A stretch of 64,000 nt of DNA from Methanococcoides vulcani (lineage in GTDB: Archaea > Halobacteriota > Methanosarcinia > Methanosarcinales > Methanosarcinaceae). The notes below the pieces were generated by a model. The model worked only from the letters and a program-made list of their open reading frames with translations, was not told where the DNA came from and made no database searches. The position numbers were made by a program, and so were the translations under genes. Below, in pieces: positions 56,171-64,000 of the stretch. Position 1 is the first letter of the stretch; each line of letters starts with the position of its first letter. The stretch lies in contig NZ_FOHQ01000002.1 of NCBI RefSeq assembly GCF_900111645.1, positions 62,001 to 126,000 of the forward strand, in the 5' to 3' direction.

Positions 56171-56899
56171 ATGAAGATCGCAATACTTGGTGGAACTGGT
56201 AATATTGGTAAAGGATTTGCTTTACGCTGGGGTCAGAAACATGATGTGATAGTGGGTTCCAGAAGTTCAGAAAAAGCCATGGACGTGGCAGCTGAATATA
56301 CTCAGATCCTGCGTGATAGGGGCATTGATGCAACTATCGAGGGAATGGACAATAGGTCCGCAGCAGAGGATGCAGATATTATTCTCTTTGCAATACGCTA
56401 TGAACAGGTACCATCTGTCGTTGAGCTGATAACTCCTGTTCTGAAGGATCAGATCGTAGTTTCTGTGGTAGTGCCTATGGAGAAGGACCGCTGTTATATC
56501 CGGCAGGCTGGTAGTGACAATATCCCTGTGACCATTGATGCTAAGGATTCAAAATACAATGCCGATTATTTCTGTTATACGACTCCTGAAGCAGGTAGTG
56601 CGGCCGAGGAGATGGTCCGTCTCTTGCCAGAAAACATCGAGCTGGTGTCGGCTTTCCACAATGTTCCTGCAAAGAAGCTTGCAGATCTTGACCTTGATCT
56701 TGATTATGATATAGCGGTCTGTGGAAACTGCATGCACTCCAAGAAAATAGTCTTCGATCTTGTAAGGGATATCCCAAACATGCGTCCTCTTGATACTGGT
56801 CCTATTGAGACATCTGGCATGGTGGAGTCACTGACTCCTCTGGTGATAAACATTGCCATACGCAACAAGATGCATGATGTAGGTATTCGCTTTGTTTAA
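56171..56899 (+). CDS. npdG: F420H2:NADP+ oxidoreductase
   Basis: 242 residues, N-terminal Rossmann GGTGNIGKG (about 7-15), and VGSRSSEKA, the NADP phosphate contact. Moves hydride between coenzyme F420 and NADP, the usual route for making NADPH in methanogens, and so is a strong marker of the lineage. It lies between gdhA and glnA, with its own terminator. Confidence 0.93.
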   Translation: MKIAILGGTGNIGKGFALRWGQKHDVIVGSRSSEKAMDVAAEYTQILRDRGIDATIEGMDNRSAAEDADIILFAIRYEQVPSVVELITPVLKDQIVVSVVVPMEKDRCYIRQAGSDNIPVTIDAKDSKYNADYFCYTTPEAGSAAEEMVRLLPENIELVSAFHNVPAKKLADLDLDLDYDIAVCGNCMHSKKIVFDLVRDIPNMRPLDTGPIETSGMVESLTPLVINIAIRNKMHDVGIRFV

Positions 56900-56927
56900 A
56901 ATGATCCTAAAACAGTGGTCAGGGTGC

Positions 56928-56944
56928 AAAAGCTGATAGCTTTT
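56928..56944 (+). terminator. Hairpin after npdG
   Basis: AAAAGCT (56928-56934) pairs with AGCTTTT (56938-56944) across GAT. The T-tail is short. Confidence 0.5.
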
Positions 56945-57251
56945 CACCAGTGACTATATATCCTACTCCATCCTATTATAGGTTGGCTTCTGATAAGGGA
57001 AACTGAAAGATTCCGTCCGTCAATATAATTTGGATTTCAAGAAATATCCCCTCAAACAGGGATCTCCAGTTTCCTTCCTTTACCTTATCCTTTTACAGGT
57101 CTATTATCAAAGGATGCATCAATTTTTATATCAAAGTAGTTGCCAATTTTTACCAAAAACATGATATATGAAAGGTAGGTTTTAAACAATAATATCATAT
57201 ATATCTGTAAAGTAATTAGGTACAAATCAATCCATTGATGTGGGCGATGCA
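56945..57251 (+). promoter_or_regulatory. glnA upstream region with nested inverted repeats and several TATA-like boxes
   Basis: GGAAACTG (56998-57005) is inverted at CAGTTTCC (57067-57074), enclosing ATCCC/GGGAT (57046-57063). TATA-like elements lie near 57123, 57164 and 57193. TACC (about 57150) and GGTA (about 57173) form an inverted pair across one of them. Multiple promoters and a repressor site would fit nitrogen control; not proven. Confidence 0.4.
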
Positions 57252-58580
57252 ATGAATATCAATACTAAAGAAGATGTACTCAAGGCCATTGAGGCAAACA
57301 ATGTTAAGTTTATCAGGTTGCAGTTCACGGACATCCAGGGTGTCGTGAAAGACGTTGAGATCCCGGTGACACAGGTAGAAAAAGCTCTTAGTGCGGGAAT
57401 ATCATTTGATGGCTCATCTATTGAAGGCTTTGTCCGTATCAATGAATCGGACATGGTCCTGAAACCGGATGTCTCCTCATTTGCGATACTTCCATGGAAC
57501 CAGTCCAAGGGCGTTGTTGCAAGGGTGGTGTGTGATATCTATCTGCCTGACGGAACTCCTTTTGCAGGCGATCCCCGTTTTGTTCTCAAAAAAGTTATGA
57601 AGGAAGCTGAGGATATGGGCTTTACACTTAATGTAGGTCCTGAACTTGAGTTCTTCCTGTTCGAAAAAGAGAATGGAAAAGCAACCACAGTACCTCATGA
57701 TTATGGCAGGTACTTTGAGTTCGCACCTGCTGATCTTGCAGAGGATATACGCCGTGATATTGTACTGACACTCATGGAGCTCGGGTTTGATATCGAGGCA
57801 TCTCACCACGAGGTCGCTTTTGGTCAGCATGAGATCGATTTCAAGTATGGCGATGCACTTGCCACTGCTGACAATGTCATGACCTTCAAGTATGTTACCC
57901 GTACCATTGCAAAGCTCAACGGATTACATGCAACTTTCATGCCAAAGCCTATTTTTGGTGAGAACGGTTCCGGTATGCATGTGAACCTTTCCCTTTCAAA
58001 GAACGGGGAGAATGCGTTCTATGATCAGGATGCTGACATGCAGATCAGTGACGAGGCACGCTATTTTATTGGCGGTTTGCTCAAACACGTAAAGGCTATT
58101 ACAGCTATCTGCAATCCACTTGTTAACTCATACAAACGTCTCGTGCCAGGCTATGAGGCTCCGGTATACATTGCATGGTCCGGTGCCAACAGAAGCTCAC
58201 TTATCCGTATCCCTGCTGCAAGAGGCAAGGGTACCCGCGTGGAGCTTAGAAGTCCTGACCCATCCTGTAATCCATACCTTACCTTCGCTGCTGTCCTTGC
58301 AGCAGGGCTGGATGGTATCAGGAACAAGATCGATCCGGGAGAGTCCCGGGAAGAAAACATCTTTGAGCTTTCTGACAAGGGCTTAAGTGATCTTGGCATT
58401 GAGACACTTCCACCTACCCTGAAAGATTCTGCAAATTATCTTGCTGAGAACGACCTACTGCGTGAGGCTCTTGGTGAGCACGTCCACAAGAACGTCCTCA
58501 GGCTTGCAAGAGCTGACTGGGATGCATATCGTATTCAGGTACACGACTGGGAAGTCGAAAGGTATCTTAACACTATATGA
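57252..58580 (+). CDS. glnA: Glutamine synthetase type I
   Basis: 442 residues from ATG 57252 with GTGGG about 7 bases upstream; GTG 57240 is the alternative. Beta-grasp domain with FDGSSIEGF, catalytic domain with PELEFFLF, ASHHEVAFGQHEIDF, NGSGMHVN, NSYKRLVPGYEAP and the RSPDPSCNPYL motif. It makes glutamine from glutamate and ammonia and, with gdhA, forms the ammonia-assimilating pair. No adenylylation-type Tyr loop can be confirmed by eye. Confidence 0.95.
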   Translation: MNINTKEDVLKAIEANNVKFIRLQFTDIQGVVKDVEIPVTQVEKALSAGISFDGSSIEGFVRINESDMVLKPDVSSFAILPWNQSKGVVARVVCDIYLPDGTPFAGDPRFVLKKVMKEAEDMGFTLNVGPELEFFLFEKENGKATTVPHDYGRYFEFAPADLAEDIRRDIVLTLMELGFDIEASHHEVAFGQHEIDFKYGDALATADNVMTFKYVTRTIAKLNGLHATFMPKPIFGENGSGMHVNLSLSKNGENAFYDQDADMQISDEARYFIGGLLKHVKAITAICNPLVNSYKRLVPGYEAPVYIAWSGANRSSLIRIPAARGKGTRVELRSPDPSCNPYLTFAAVLAAGLDGIRNKIDPGESREENIFELSDKGLSDLGIETLPPTLKDSANYLAENDLLREALGEHVHKNVLRLARADWDAYRIQVHDWEVERYLNTI

Positions 58581-58771
58581 GGGTTTTGAACTCTCATCCT
58601 TCTCTTTTTGTTTCTTTTTTCCTTTTTGTTTTCAGCCTGTATGTTTGTTTCTTTTGCTGTTACTTTTTAATTTATGACAGGGCAGTATCCTTGCAGGGTC
58701 CGGGGTAATTGATATTTATTACACTCAAGCGGGCAGGAAAATTTAAGAGCCTTTAATGTTTAGTTCCTCTC

Positions 58772-59338
58772 ATGACAGATGTGATGCTGATCTGGGATAA
58801 TCCGTTGCTTTTTGAAAAACTGTTTGAGGAAAATGGTCTGAAATGCCAGCGTGTCCTTTCCACAGCCATTGGTACGCCTTTTCTTCCTGCATGTAAATGT
58901 GTCATCGTCCCGACGGGGTTTGCCAATTCAGCATATACAAAGATACTTCCGGGCATTGAAAGGAACAGCAAGGCATTTGAGAAGTTCGTAAGTGCCGGTG
59001 GTTCACTCGTTGTCTTCGGAGCACTTGTCACAAAATATGATCACAGCTGGTTACCGATGCAGCTTACATACATAGAAAAACACGGGAAAACACATCTTCA
59101 CAGAGTGGGGGTGCATGAGGCACAGTGCATAGTCGAGGATCCTGGTCTGGCTGTGGAATGTGATGGATATTTCTCTGCGACAGATGGGAATGTCATCTTA
59201 AGGAACGATGATGGCCAGGCTGTAATGGTGGTAAAAAAAGTAGGGGATGGAATGATAATTGCCACTACAGTTCACGAGTTCCCTTCCCCGGGTTTCCTCG
59301 GTTGTGTCACGGACAATGCCAGAAGATCAAAGATCTGA
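58772..59338 (+). CDS. Conserved hypothetical protein, amidotransferase-like fold
   Basis: 188 residues. Begins MTDVMLIWDNPLLFEKLFEE and has CVIVPTGFAN and GGSLVVFGALV segments like class I glutamine amidotransferase-like proteins, but I see no clear catalytic Cys-His pair. A TATA-like AAATTTAAG about 30 bases upstream suggests a leaderless mRNA. Convergent with the purM-associated small gene. Function unknown. Confidence 0.65.
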   Translation: MTDVMLIWDNPLLFEKLFEENGLKCQRVLSTAIGTPFLPACKCVIVPTGFANSAYTKILPGIERNSKAFEKFVSAGGSLVVFGALVTKYDHSWLPMQLTYIEKHGKTHLHRVGVHEAQCIVEDPGLAVECDGYFSATDGNVILRNDDGQAVMVVKKVGDGMIIATTVHEFPSPGFLGCVTDNARRSKI

Positions 59339-59343
59339 TCATT

Positions 59344-59616
59344 TCATTGCATGCGTATCTTTTCGATCTCATCCTGTGCATCCGGAATTCTCAGGATGAA
59401 AAGACCGCTGCAGGGTTTTATGAACTGGAATATGAGGTCGTTACCTTTGACTCCTATGGGGATGGAATCCCCGCCACGGAGGAGTACTCCCCGTATCTTG
59501 TAACCACCTTTAACGTGATAGACCTCATCACATTCTTTTTGGACGAAGTCCTCACATTGCTGTGGTGTTGCTCCTTTCAGGAGGATCTCATAGGGTATAT
59601 CGTTTATACATGCCAT
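59344..59616 (-). CDS. Small conserved hypothetical protein, purM-coupled
   Basis: 90 residues starting at ATG 59616, one base after the purM stop, so translated with purM. Soluble alpha/beta pattern with VYHVKGGYKIRGVLLRGGDS and FQFIKPCSGLF. It seems restricted to methanogens as far as I recall. No known domain. Confidence 0.6.
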   Translation of the reverse strand: MACINDIPYEILLKGATPQQCEDFVQKECDEVYHVKGGYKIRGVLLRGGDSIPIGVKGNDLIFQFIKPCSGLFILRIPDAQDEIEKIRMQ

Positions 59617-59617
59617 G

Positions 59618-60619
59618 TTAAACGATCTCAAGTTCTCCAACACGAATGCCGCTTTCGACGATCTTTCCGACGATCTTTCCGCCTGTCATCTCTGCAGCCT
59701 TCCTGGCATCCTCTTCCGGAAGAACTATCAAAAAGCCCATTCCCATGTTGAAGGTACGGTACATTTCAAGTTCGTCAACATTACCTTCTTCCTGAAGGAA
59801 CTTAAAGATGTCATTTGGCTCGATAGGGTCTGTAAAATCAAATCCAAGATCGGTAACTCTTTTGAGCTTCAGGAGTCCGCTTCCGGTAATATGTGCAAGT
59901 CCGTGGACGTCACATTCTTTTATTACATCGAGGACTTCCATGTAAATGCGAGTTGGGATCAGCAGCTCGTCACCAATGGTGGTCTCAGGGTTGTAGGGGA
60001 ACTTATCATGGTATGAGTGTTCTGAGCGATCGACTATATTCCTGACAAGGGTGTAACCATTGCTGTGAACGCCGCTACTTGGAATGCCTACCAGGACATC
60101 ACCAAGCTGCACTTTTTCACCGGTGATGATCTCATCCTTCTTTACCATTCCAAGACAGGTTCCTGCAAGGTCGAAGCCATTTATGATCTCCGGGAGGGTT
60201 GCTGTTTCCCCGCCGACGATGGTCATCTTTGATATTTCTGCACCCCGGGTAAGTCCTTCACCGATCTGGCGTGCGAACTCGTCAGTGTGCTCTTCAAGTG
60301 CAAGGTAATCTACGAAACTGATCGGTTCTGCACCTATGGCCAGCAGGTCGTTAACGTTCATGGCGATACAGTCGATACCAACTGTGTTCCAGCGCTTCAT
60401 CTCATTTGCGATGAGCACCTTTGAACCGACACCATCCGTGGCCATTGCCAGTGCATACTCCCCGAACTCGATGAGTCCTGCATAGTGGCCAATGTCCGTG
60501 AGCGGAGCTCCAAGACCCTCGCGTCTGTATGTCATTCCACTTGTCAGTGCTTTGATGGTGGATTCCTCTTTCTCGATGTCCACTCCGGAATCTGCGTATG
60601 TAAGATGTTTATCACTCAA
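59618..60619 (-). CDS. purM: Phosphoribosylformylglycinamidine cyclo-ligase
   Basis: Forms AIR from FGAM with ATP in purine synthesis. 333 residues: N-terminal YADSGVDIEKEE, then ATDGVGSKVLIA, GIDCIAMNVNDLLAIGAEP, GGETATLPEI and GITGSGLLKL-like motif HITGSG. Next to the aspartate kinase gene (15 bases), on the same strand. purH at 1.8 kb belongs to the same pathway. Confidence 0.95.
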   Translation of the reverse strand: MSDKHLTYADSGVDIEKEESTIKALTSGMTYRREGLGAPLTDIGHYAGLIEFGEYALAMATDGVGSKVLIANEMKRWNTVGIDCIAMNVNDLLAIGAEPISFVDYLALEEHTDEFARQIGEGLTRGAEISKMTIVGGETATLPEIINGFDLAGTCLGMVKKDEIITGEKVQLGDVLVGIPSSGVHSNGYTLVRNIVDRSEHSYHDKFPYNPETTIGDELLIPTRIYMEVLDVIKECDVHGLAHITGSGLLKLKRVTDLGFDFTDPIEPNDIFKFLQEEGNVDELEMYRTFNMGMGFLIVLPEEDARKAAEMTGGKIVGKIVESGIRVGELEIV

Positions 60620-60634
60620 TTTTAAAGGCCTCCT

Positions 60635-62047
60635 TTACTGTCCGGACCGTTTCTTTGATCCGAGACCGAATTTCTGGTGCAGCACCCTTACTGCCTCTTC
60701 TGCATCCTTCTCACTGATCGCGAAGGAGATATTGTGCTGGGATGAACCCTGGCTGATCATTATTACGTTGATCTTGCCCTTTCCGAGGGCTCCGAATACC
60801 TTTCCTGCAACGCCGGGGATCCCGTCCATTCCGGCACCTACCACGGCGACCACACAGACATCTTTGTCATAGGCTACTTCCCCAACAACACCTTTGTTGA
60901 ACTCGGACCTTAATGCTTTAACAGCTTTCTTAAGGTGAGCTTCCTCGACAACAAGGGACATGTTGGCTTCGGATGAGCTCTGACTGATCATGATGATATT
61001 GACACCGGCTTTTGCCAGTGCGGAAAAGATCCTTGCTGCTGTACCGATAGCTCCTACCATCCCGGCTCCTGATATGTTGACGGCAGCCACTTTCCTGATC
61101 AGCGTCACTGCTTTTACCACATCTTCCTTCCGTGTCTGGTCTGCGACGATAAGTGTGCCTGGATATTCTATATCAAAAGTATTCTTAACACGAACCGGTA
61201 TGCCATGCTTTATGGCAGGTTCGATGGCACGTGGGTGAAGTACCTTGGCACCGAAATATGACAATTCCATTGCTTCGATGTAAGATATCTGCGGAATGGG
61301 TGATGCTTCAGGAACTATCTTCGGATCAGTAGTCATAATGCCGTGTACTTCTTTCCAGAGCCAGATCTCATCTGCCCGGATAGCAGCACCCACAAGAGAT
61401 GCGGTAAAGTCAGAACCGCCGCGTCCAAGGGTCGTGATAATACCTTTCTTATCCTCTGCAATGAAACCGGTTATCACGGGGATCGAGGTTTCCACAAGAG
61501 CCGATATATTGTTCTGTATCTGATCATAGCTTTTCTCCAGAGGCTGGGCACTTCCGTAATCACTTGTTGTGACAATACCTGCCTCTCCACCGGTAAACGG
61601 CATTGAGTCCGTTCCAAGCGAGCGTATCGCTCCACTGATGATCGGCACTGCCAGGCGCTCTCCATAGGATGAGATATAATCAATGGAACGTGGTGTCAGC
61701 TCACCGAGATAGCAGATGCCGATAAGCGCCTTTTCAAGTTCATCTATGCGGCTGTCGATGGTCTCGATGACATCGTCGGCGATCCTCTCATCATCAATTG
61801 CATAGCCGATAGCATCATAGTGTTTTTTGGCAAGGTCTGTCATGAACTCCTTTATCTGGGAGACCTTTCCTTTTTGTGATGCTTCAGCTGCGTTGGTGAG
61901 CAGCCCGTCAGTAACACCTCCAAGGGCCGAAGTTATGGCAACTACCTGATCCCCGGCTTCCCTGTAGCCGATCAAAAGCTGTGCAACATGACGTATCTTC
62001 TTCCCATCAGCAATGGATGTACCGCCAAATTTCATTACATATCTCAT
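60635..62047 (-). CDS. Aspartate kinase
   Basis: 470 residues from ATG 62047 (MRYVMKFGGTS), chosen because CGTGATC lies just upstream; the longer frame from 62098 reads into the leader. The amino-acid kinase domain has KFGGTS (6-11), TTLGRGGSDFTASL and WKEVHGIMTTDP; the C-terminus has two ACT domains, which usually confer feedback inhibition by lysine or threonine. First step of Lys, Met, Thr and Ile synthesis. Confidence 0.94.
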   Translation of the reverse strand: MRYVMKFGGTSIADGKKIRHVAQLLIGYREAGDQVVAITSALGGVTDGLLTNAAEASQKGKVSQIKEFMTDLAKKHYDAIGYAIDDERIADDVIETIDSRIDELEKALIGICYLGELTPRSIDYISSYGERLAVPIISGAIRSLGTDSMPFTGGEAGIVTTSDYGSAQPLEKSYDQIQNNISALVETSIPVITGFIAEDKKGIITTLGRGGSDFTASLVGAAIRADEIWLWKEVHGIMTTDPKIVPEASPIPQISYIEAMELSYFGAKVLHPRAIEPAIKHGIPVRVKNTFDIEYPGTLIVADQTRKEDVVKAVTLIRKVAAVNISGAGMVGAIGTAARIFSALAKAGVNIIMISQSSSEANMSLVVEEAHLKKAVKALRSEFNKGVVGEVAYDKDVCVVAVVGAGMDGIPGVAGKVFGALGKGKINVIMISQGSSQHNISFAISEKDAEEAVRVLHQKFGLGSKKRSGQ

Positions 62048-62176
62048 AGTCTGATCACGTTCTGTATTAGGCTTGATTTGGAATGTGGCTATAAACACGG
62101 CAGTGTAATATAAAGATTATGAACGGTGGAACCAATGTATCTATTTTCCTTTGTGAAATTTAAAAGAAAGAGTTGA

Positions 62177-63382
62177 TCAGCTAAACTCTCTCTTGAAGAA
62201 GAATGCGGTAAGTGCAAGCAGGGCCGCAACTACAATATAGGTGAATGCCGTGGATTTTGTTATGTCTCCAGCTGAATCGGAAACATCGCCGGTGACATTT
62301 TCTCCATCCTGGATGATATCCTCGATCTGGTCTGGTACAGATACACCATCCTCAGGAACACTATCCACTATCGAACTCGTTCCATCAACTGTGAACGATG
62401 TCTCTTTTGAAGATACACTTCCATCTGTTGAAACGGTTTCGATGATCACATCATGCGCTCCCGTGTCCAGCTCTTCGGTAATTTTTTCATAGGTTCCCGC
62501 ATCCACATCATTGCGGATGTCTATGCTCTCATCATCAAGGTAGATCGTTACTTTGGATGCATCATTTTCAAGCTCATAGGATATGATGCCCCTCTCGCCC
62601 TCTTTGATCTGATTTCCTGACAGTCCCTGGATGCTGATCTCAACAGTACTCTCAACGTTCACATCTTCCCTTTGTGAGATCTCCTTCAGGAATAGTATAT
62701 GTGATTCACTGCTTTCAAAGAAGTCGTAAACAGTTGTAATGAAGATCGTACGGACTTCTCCGTTTACGTTCTTGTAGTAGCTGAAAATATCTCCGGGCTC
62801 CATTTCCTTTACTTCTTTCACCACATGTCCGTTCTTTTTCAGTGTCACTGTGATGGTCTCTTCATCCACATCAAGGTCGGATGCTGACAGGGTATAGCCT
62901 TCTTCCAGATCCATTTCCTCGCCTATGTTCACTGAATCTGATCGGTCATATATCAGGAAATCCTTTGTGTCTCTGGTCGGGTCCAGATACTGCTCTATCC
63001 TTATCTTTGTAGCTGTGTCTTTCCCACTGGTTACAAGCTCTTTAGGAGTAACGCGGAAGATCAGGTATTCCTCATCCTCATCATCGTCGTCCTCTGCTTC
63101 GATGGTCAGTATGTATTCGAAAGAACTGTTCTCTTTTCCTGTTCCAGCACCATCCTCAACCAGTATCCCATTGTGAAGGATCTCTACCCAGACATCCCCG
63201 TTGTCCTCATTGATGTCAACGATGTGGAGTGTATATCCCTGGGCTAACGAGAGTTTTGTATCCCTTTCCACCACACTGTCCGAGTAATGTATTATCGGTT
63301 CGTTCGGATCAAGGGATGCTGCCGGGGTTGCTGCAAACAGCATGACAAATATTGCTAGAAGTACAAAATATATATATTTCAT
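62177..63382 (-). CDS. Exported S-layer-like protein (DUF1608-type) with C-terminal anchor
   Basis: 401 residues. Signal peptide (about 1-24) and repeated beta domains, with two LEEGYTL/LAQGYTL elements followed by D-x-D-x-E-x-V-x-V-x-L patterns, seen in Methanosarcina S-layer proteins. A Ser/Asp-rich stalk precedes the final span (TAFTYIVVAALLALTAFFF) and a short KREFS tail. GGTGAGG lies about 4 bases upstream of the ATG. Likely part of the cell envelope. It is divergent from apgM. Confidence 0.8.
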   Translation of the reverse strand: MKYIYFVLLAIFVMLFAATPAASLDPNEPIIHYSDSVVERDTKLSLAQGYTLHIVDINEDNGDVWVEILHNGILVEDGAGTGKENSSFEYILTIEAEDDDDEDEEYLIFRVTPKELVTSGKDTATKIRIEQYLDPTRDTKDFLIYDRSDSVNIGEEMDLEEGYTLSASDLDVDEETITVTLKKNGHVVKEVKEMEPGDIFSYYKNVNGEVRTIFITTVYDFFESSESHILFLKEISQREDVNVESTVEISIQGLSGNQIKEGERGIISYELENDASKVTIYLDDESIDIRNDVDAGTYEKITEELDTGAHDVIIETVSTDGSVSSKETSFTVDGTSSIVDSVPEDGVSVPDQIEDIIQDGENVTGDVSDSAGDITKSTAFTYIVVAALLALTAFFFKREFS

Positions 63383-63436
63383 TAAACCTCACCATTCACG
63401 AAGCACATTTAAACATTGTTGAAATGAGCATATTGT

Positions 63437-63444
63437 CTTTATAG
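63437..63444 (+). promoter_or_regulatory. Candidate TATA box of apgM
   Basis: CTTTATAG, about 60 bases upstream of the TTG start at 63501, with GAGGTG at 63490-63495 near the start. Confidence 0.4.
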
Positions 63445-63500
63445 TTTTGTCGATACCTTCATTTGAAGGTTCCGTGTTTATTACAAAAAGAGGTGTATCA

Positions 63501-64000
63501 TTGAAATATATTATTCTCATCGGCGACGGAATGGCAGATTTTTCCCTGGATGAGCTGGGCGGTAAGACGGTTCTTCAGAAGGCTAATACTCCGAACATGG
63601 ACTATATGACCAGGAACGGGCTGGCCGGACTTGCTATCAATGTTCCCGAAGGCCTGCCTCCGGGAAGTGATGTTGCTAACATGTCAGTTATGGGTTATGA
63701 CCCGGATGTCTATTATTCAGGTCGCGCTCCGCTTGAGGCTGCCAGTATGGGTATTCCGCTGGAGAAGAACGATGTTGCGTTCAGGTGCAACCTTATCACA
63801 ATAGATGATGGCAATATTGCAGACCATAGTGCAGGCCACATAACAAGCGAAGAAGCTCGGGAGCTTATGGAAACCATTGATCGTGAGCTTGGGACCGATG
63901 AGCTGAGATTCTATCCGGGTATCAGTTACAGGCATTTGCTTGTTGCGTCCAATGATCTTGGTGCTAAAGCAGACTGTACTCCACCTCATGACGTGATAGG
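63501..64000 (+). CDS. apgM: 2,3-bisphosphoglycerate-independent phosphoglycerate mutase, archaeal type, 3' truncated by window edge
   Basis: Interconverts 3- and 2-phosphoglycerate. Starts TTG 63501 ([14 protein letters not shown]), 5 bases after GAGGTG; there is no ATG near. Alkaline-phosphatase superfamily metal motif GDGMAD (8-13), then [26 protein letters not shown] and ADHSAGHI, which place the archaeal iPGM fold. The gene runs off the end of the window (about 167 residues seen). Gluconeogenesis is its main role in a methanogen. Confidence 0.92.
   Translation, partial: MKYIILIGDGMADFSLDELGGKTVLQKANTPNMDYMTRNGLAGLAINVPEGLPPGSDVANMSVMGYDPDVYYSGRAPLEAASMGIPLEKNDVAFRCNLITIDDGNIADHSAGHITSEEARELMETIDRELGTDELRFYPGISYRHLLVASNDLGAKADCTPPHDVI

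Noticed and set aside
62047-62098. A longer aspartate kinase start
   Set aside because: Homology and the CGTGATC site support 62047.

Overview
The window is a chromosomal segment of a methanogenic archaeon of the Methanosarcinaceae, most like Methanococcoides or Methanolobus. The evidence is an F420H2:NADP oxidoreductase, archaeal HMG-CoA synthase/thiolase/DUF35, ribose-1,5-bisphosphate isomerase, archaeal Spt5/SecE/L1/L10/L12, a thermosome, class IV CYTH cyclase, S-layer-like exported proteins, TATA-box promoters and GGTGA-type ribosome binding sites. The genus is an inference; composition is moderate (roughly 40-45% GC by eye) and uniform. I see no insertion sequence, prophage or CRISPR array.

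Layout, left half. 1-6.3 kb: end of a UbiA prenyltransferase gene, a FilR1-type regulator with a repeat-rich upstream region, purH, a multidomain PAPS-reductase/ferredoxin protein and a Cas4-like protein with a degenerate active site. 6.3-10.4 kb: HTH regulator, HMG-CoA synthase, thiolase, DUF35 protein, CYTH cyclase: the entry to the mevalonate (archaeal lipid) pathway. 10.4-19.2 kb: metG, SppA-type protease, ribose-1,5-bisphosphate isomerase, an aldehyde dehydrogenase, a Trm5-like methyltransferase and D-aminoacyl-tRNA deacylase. 19.3-24.1 kb: the conserved archaeal division/secretion/ribosome cluster ftsZ-secE-spt5-rpl11-rpl1-rpl10-rpl12, with a structured leader before rpl1. 24.3-31.4 kb: a membrane protein carrying a one-base frameshift, a DEAD-box helicase with a repetitive RGG-like tail, a radical SAM protein, a sodium:solute symporter and a lipoprotein.

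Layout, right half. 31.4-36.6 kb: MBL hydrolase, AAA ATPase, zinc-ribbon protein, RimI acetyltransferase, an NgBR-like cis-prenyltransferase subunit and an Obg/YchF-type GTPase. 36.7-38.8 kb: tRNA-Arg(GCG) and a thermosome gene with an apparently non-canonical start. 38.9-43.4 kb: a biotin ECF transporter (bioY, two ATPases, ecfT) with a BirA-like operator over the start codon, then ArsR plus a DUF318 permease. 44-48.6 kb: hydantoinase-like protein, small proteins, class II aldolase, YdeI-like protein. 48.7-54.3 kb: exported coiled-coil protein, lipoprotein and a Yip1/exported protein/ABC transporter operon. 54.7-58.6 kb: nitrogen and redox genes gdhA, npdG, glnA. 58.7-64 kb: purM, aspartate kinase, an S-layer-like protein and the start of apgM.

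The strongest unusual observations are the Cas4-like protein lacking catalytic acidic residues, the NgBR-type non-catalytic prenyltransferase subunit ending in an RxG motif, the BirA-like operator on bioY, the thermosome start with a good Shine-Dalgarno but no AUG/GUG/UUG, the single-base frameshift at about 25245, and the structured rpl1 leader. None is a clear wholly new defence or mobile system.
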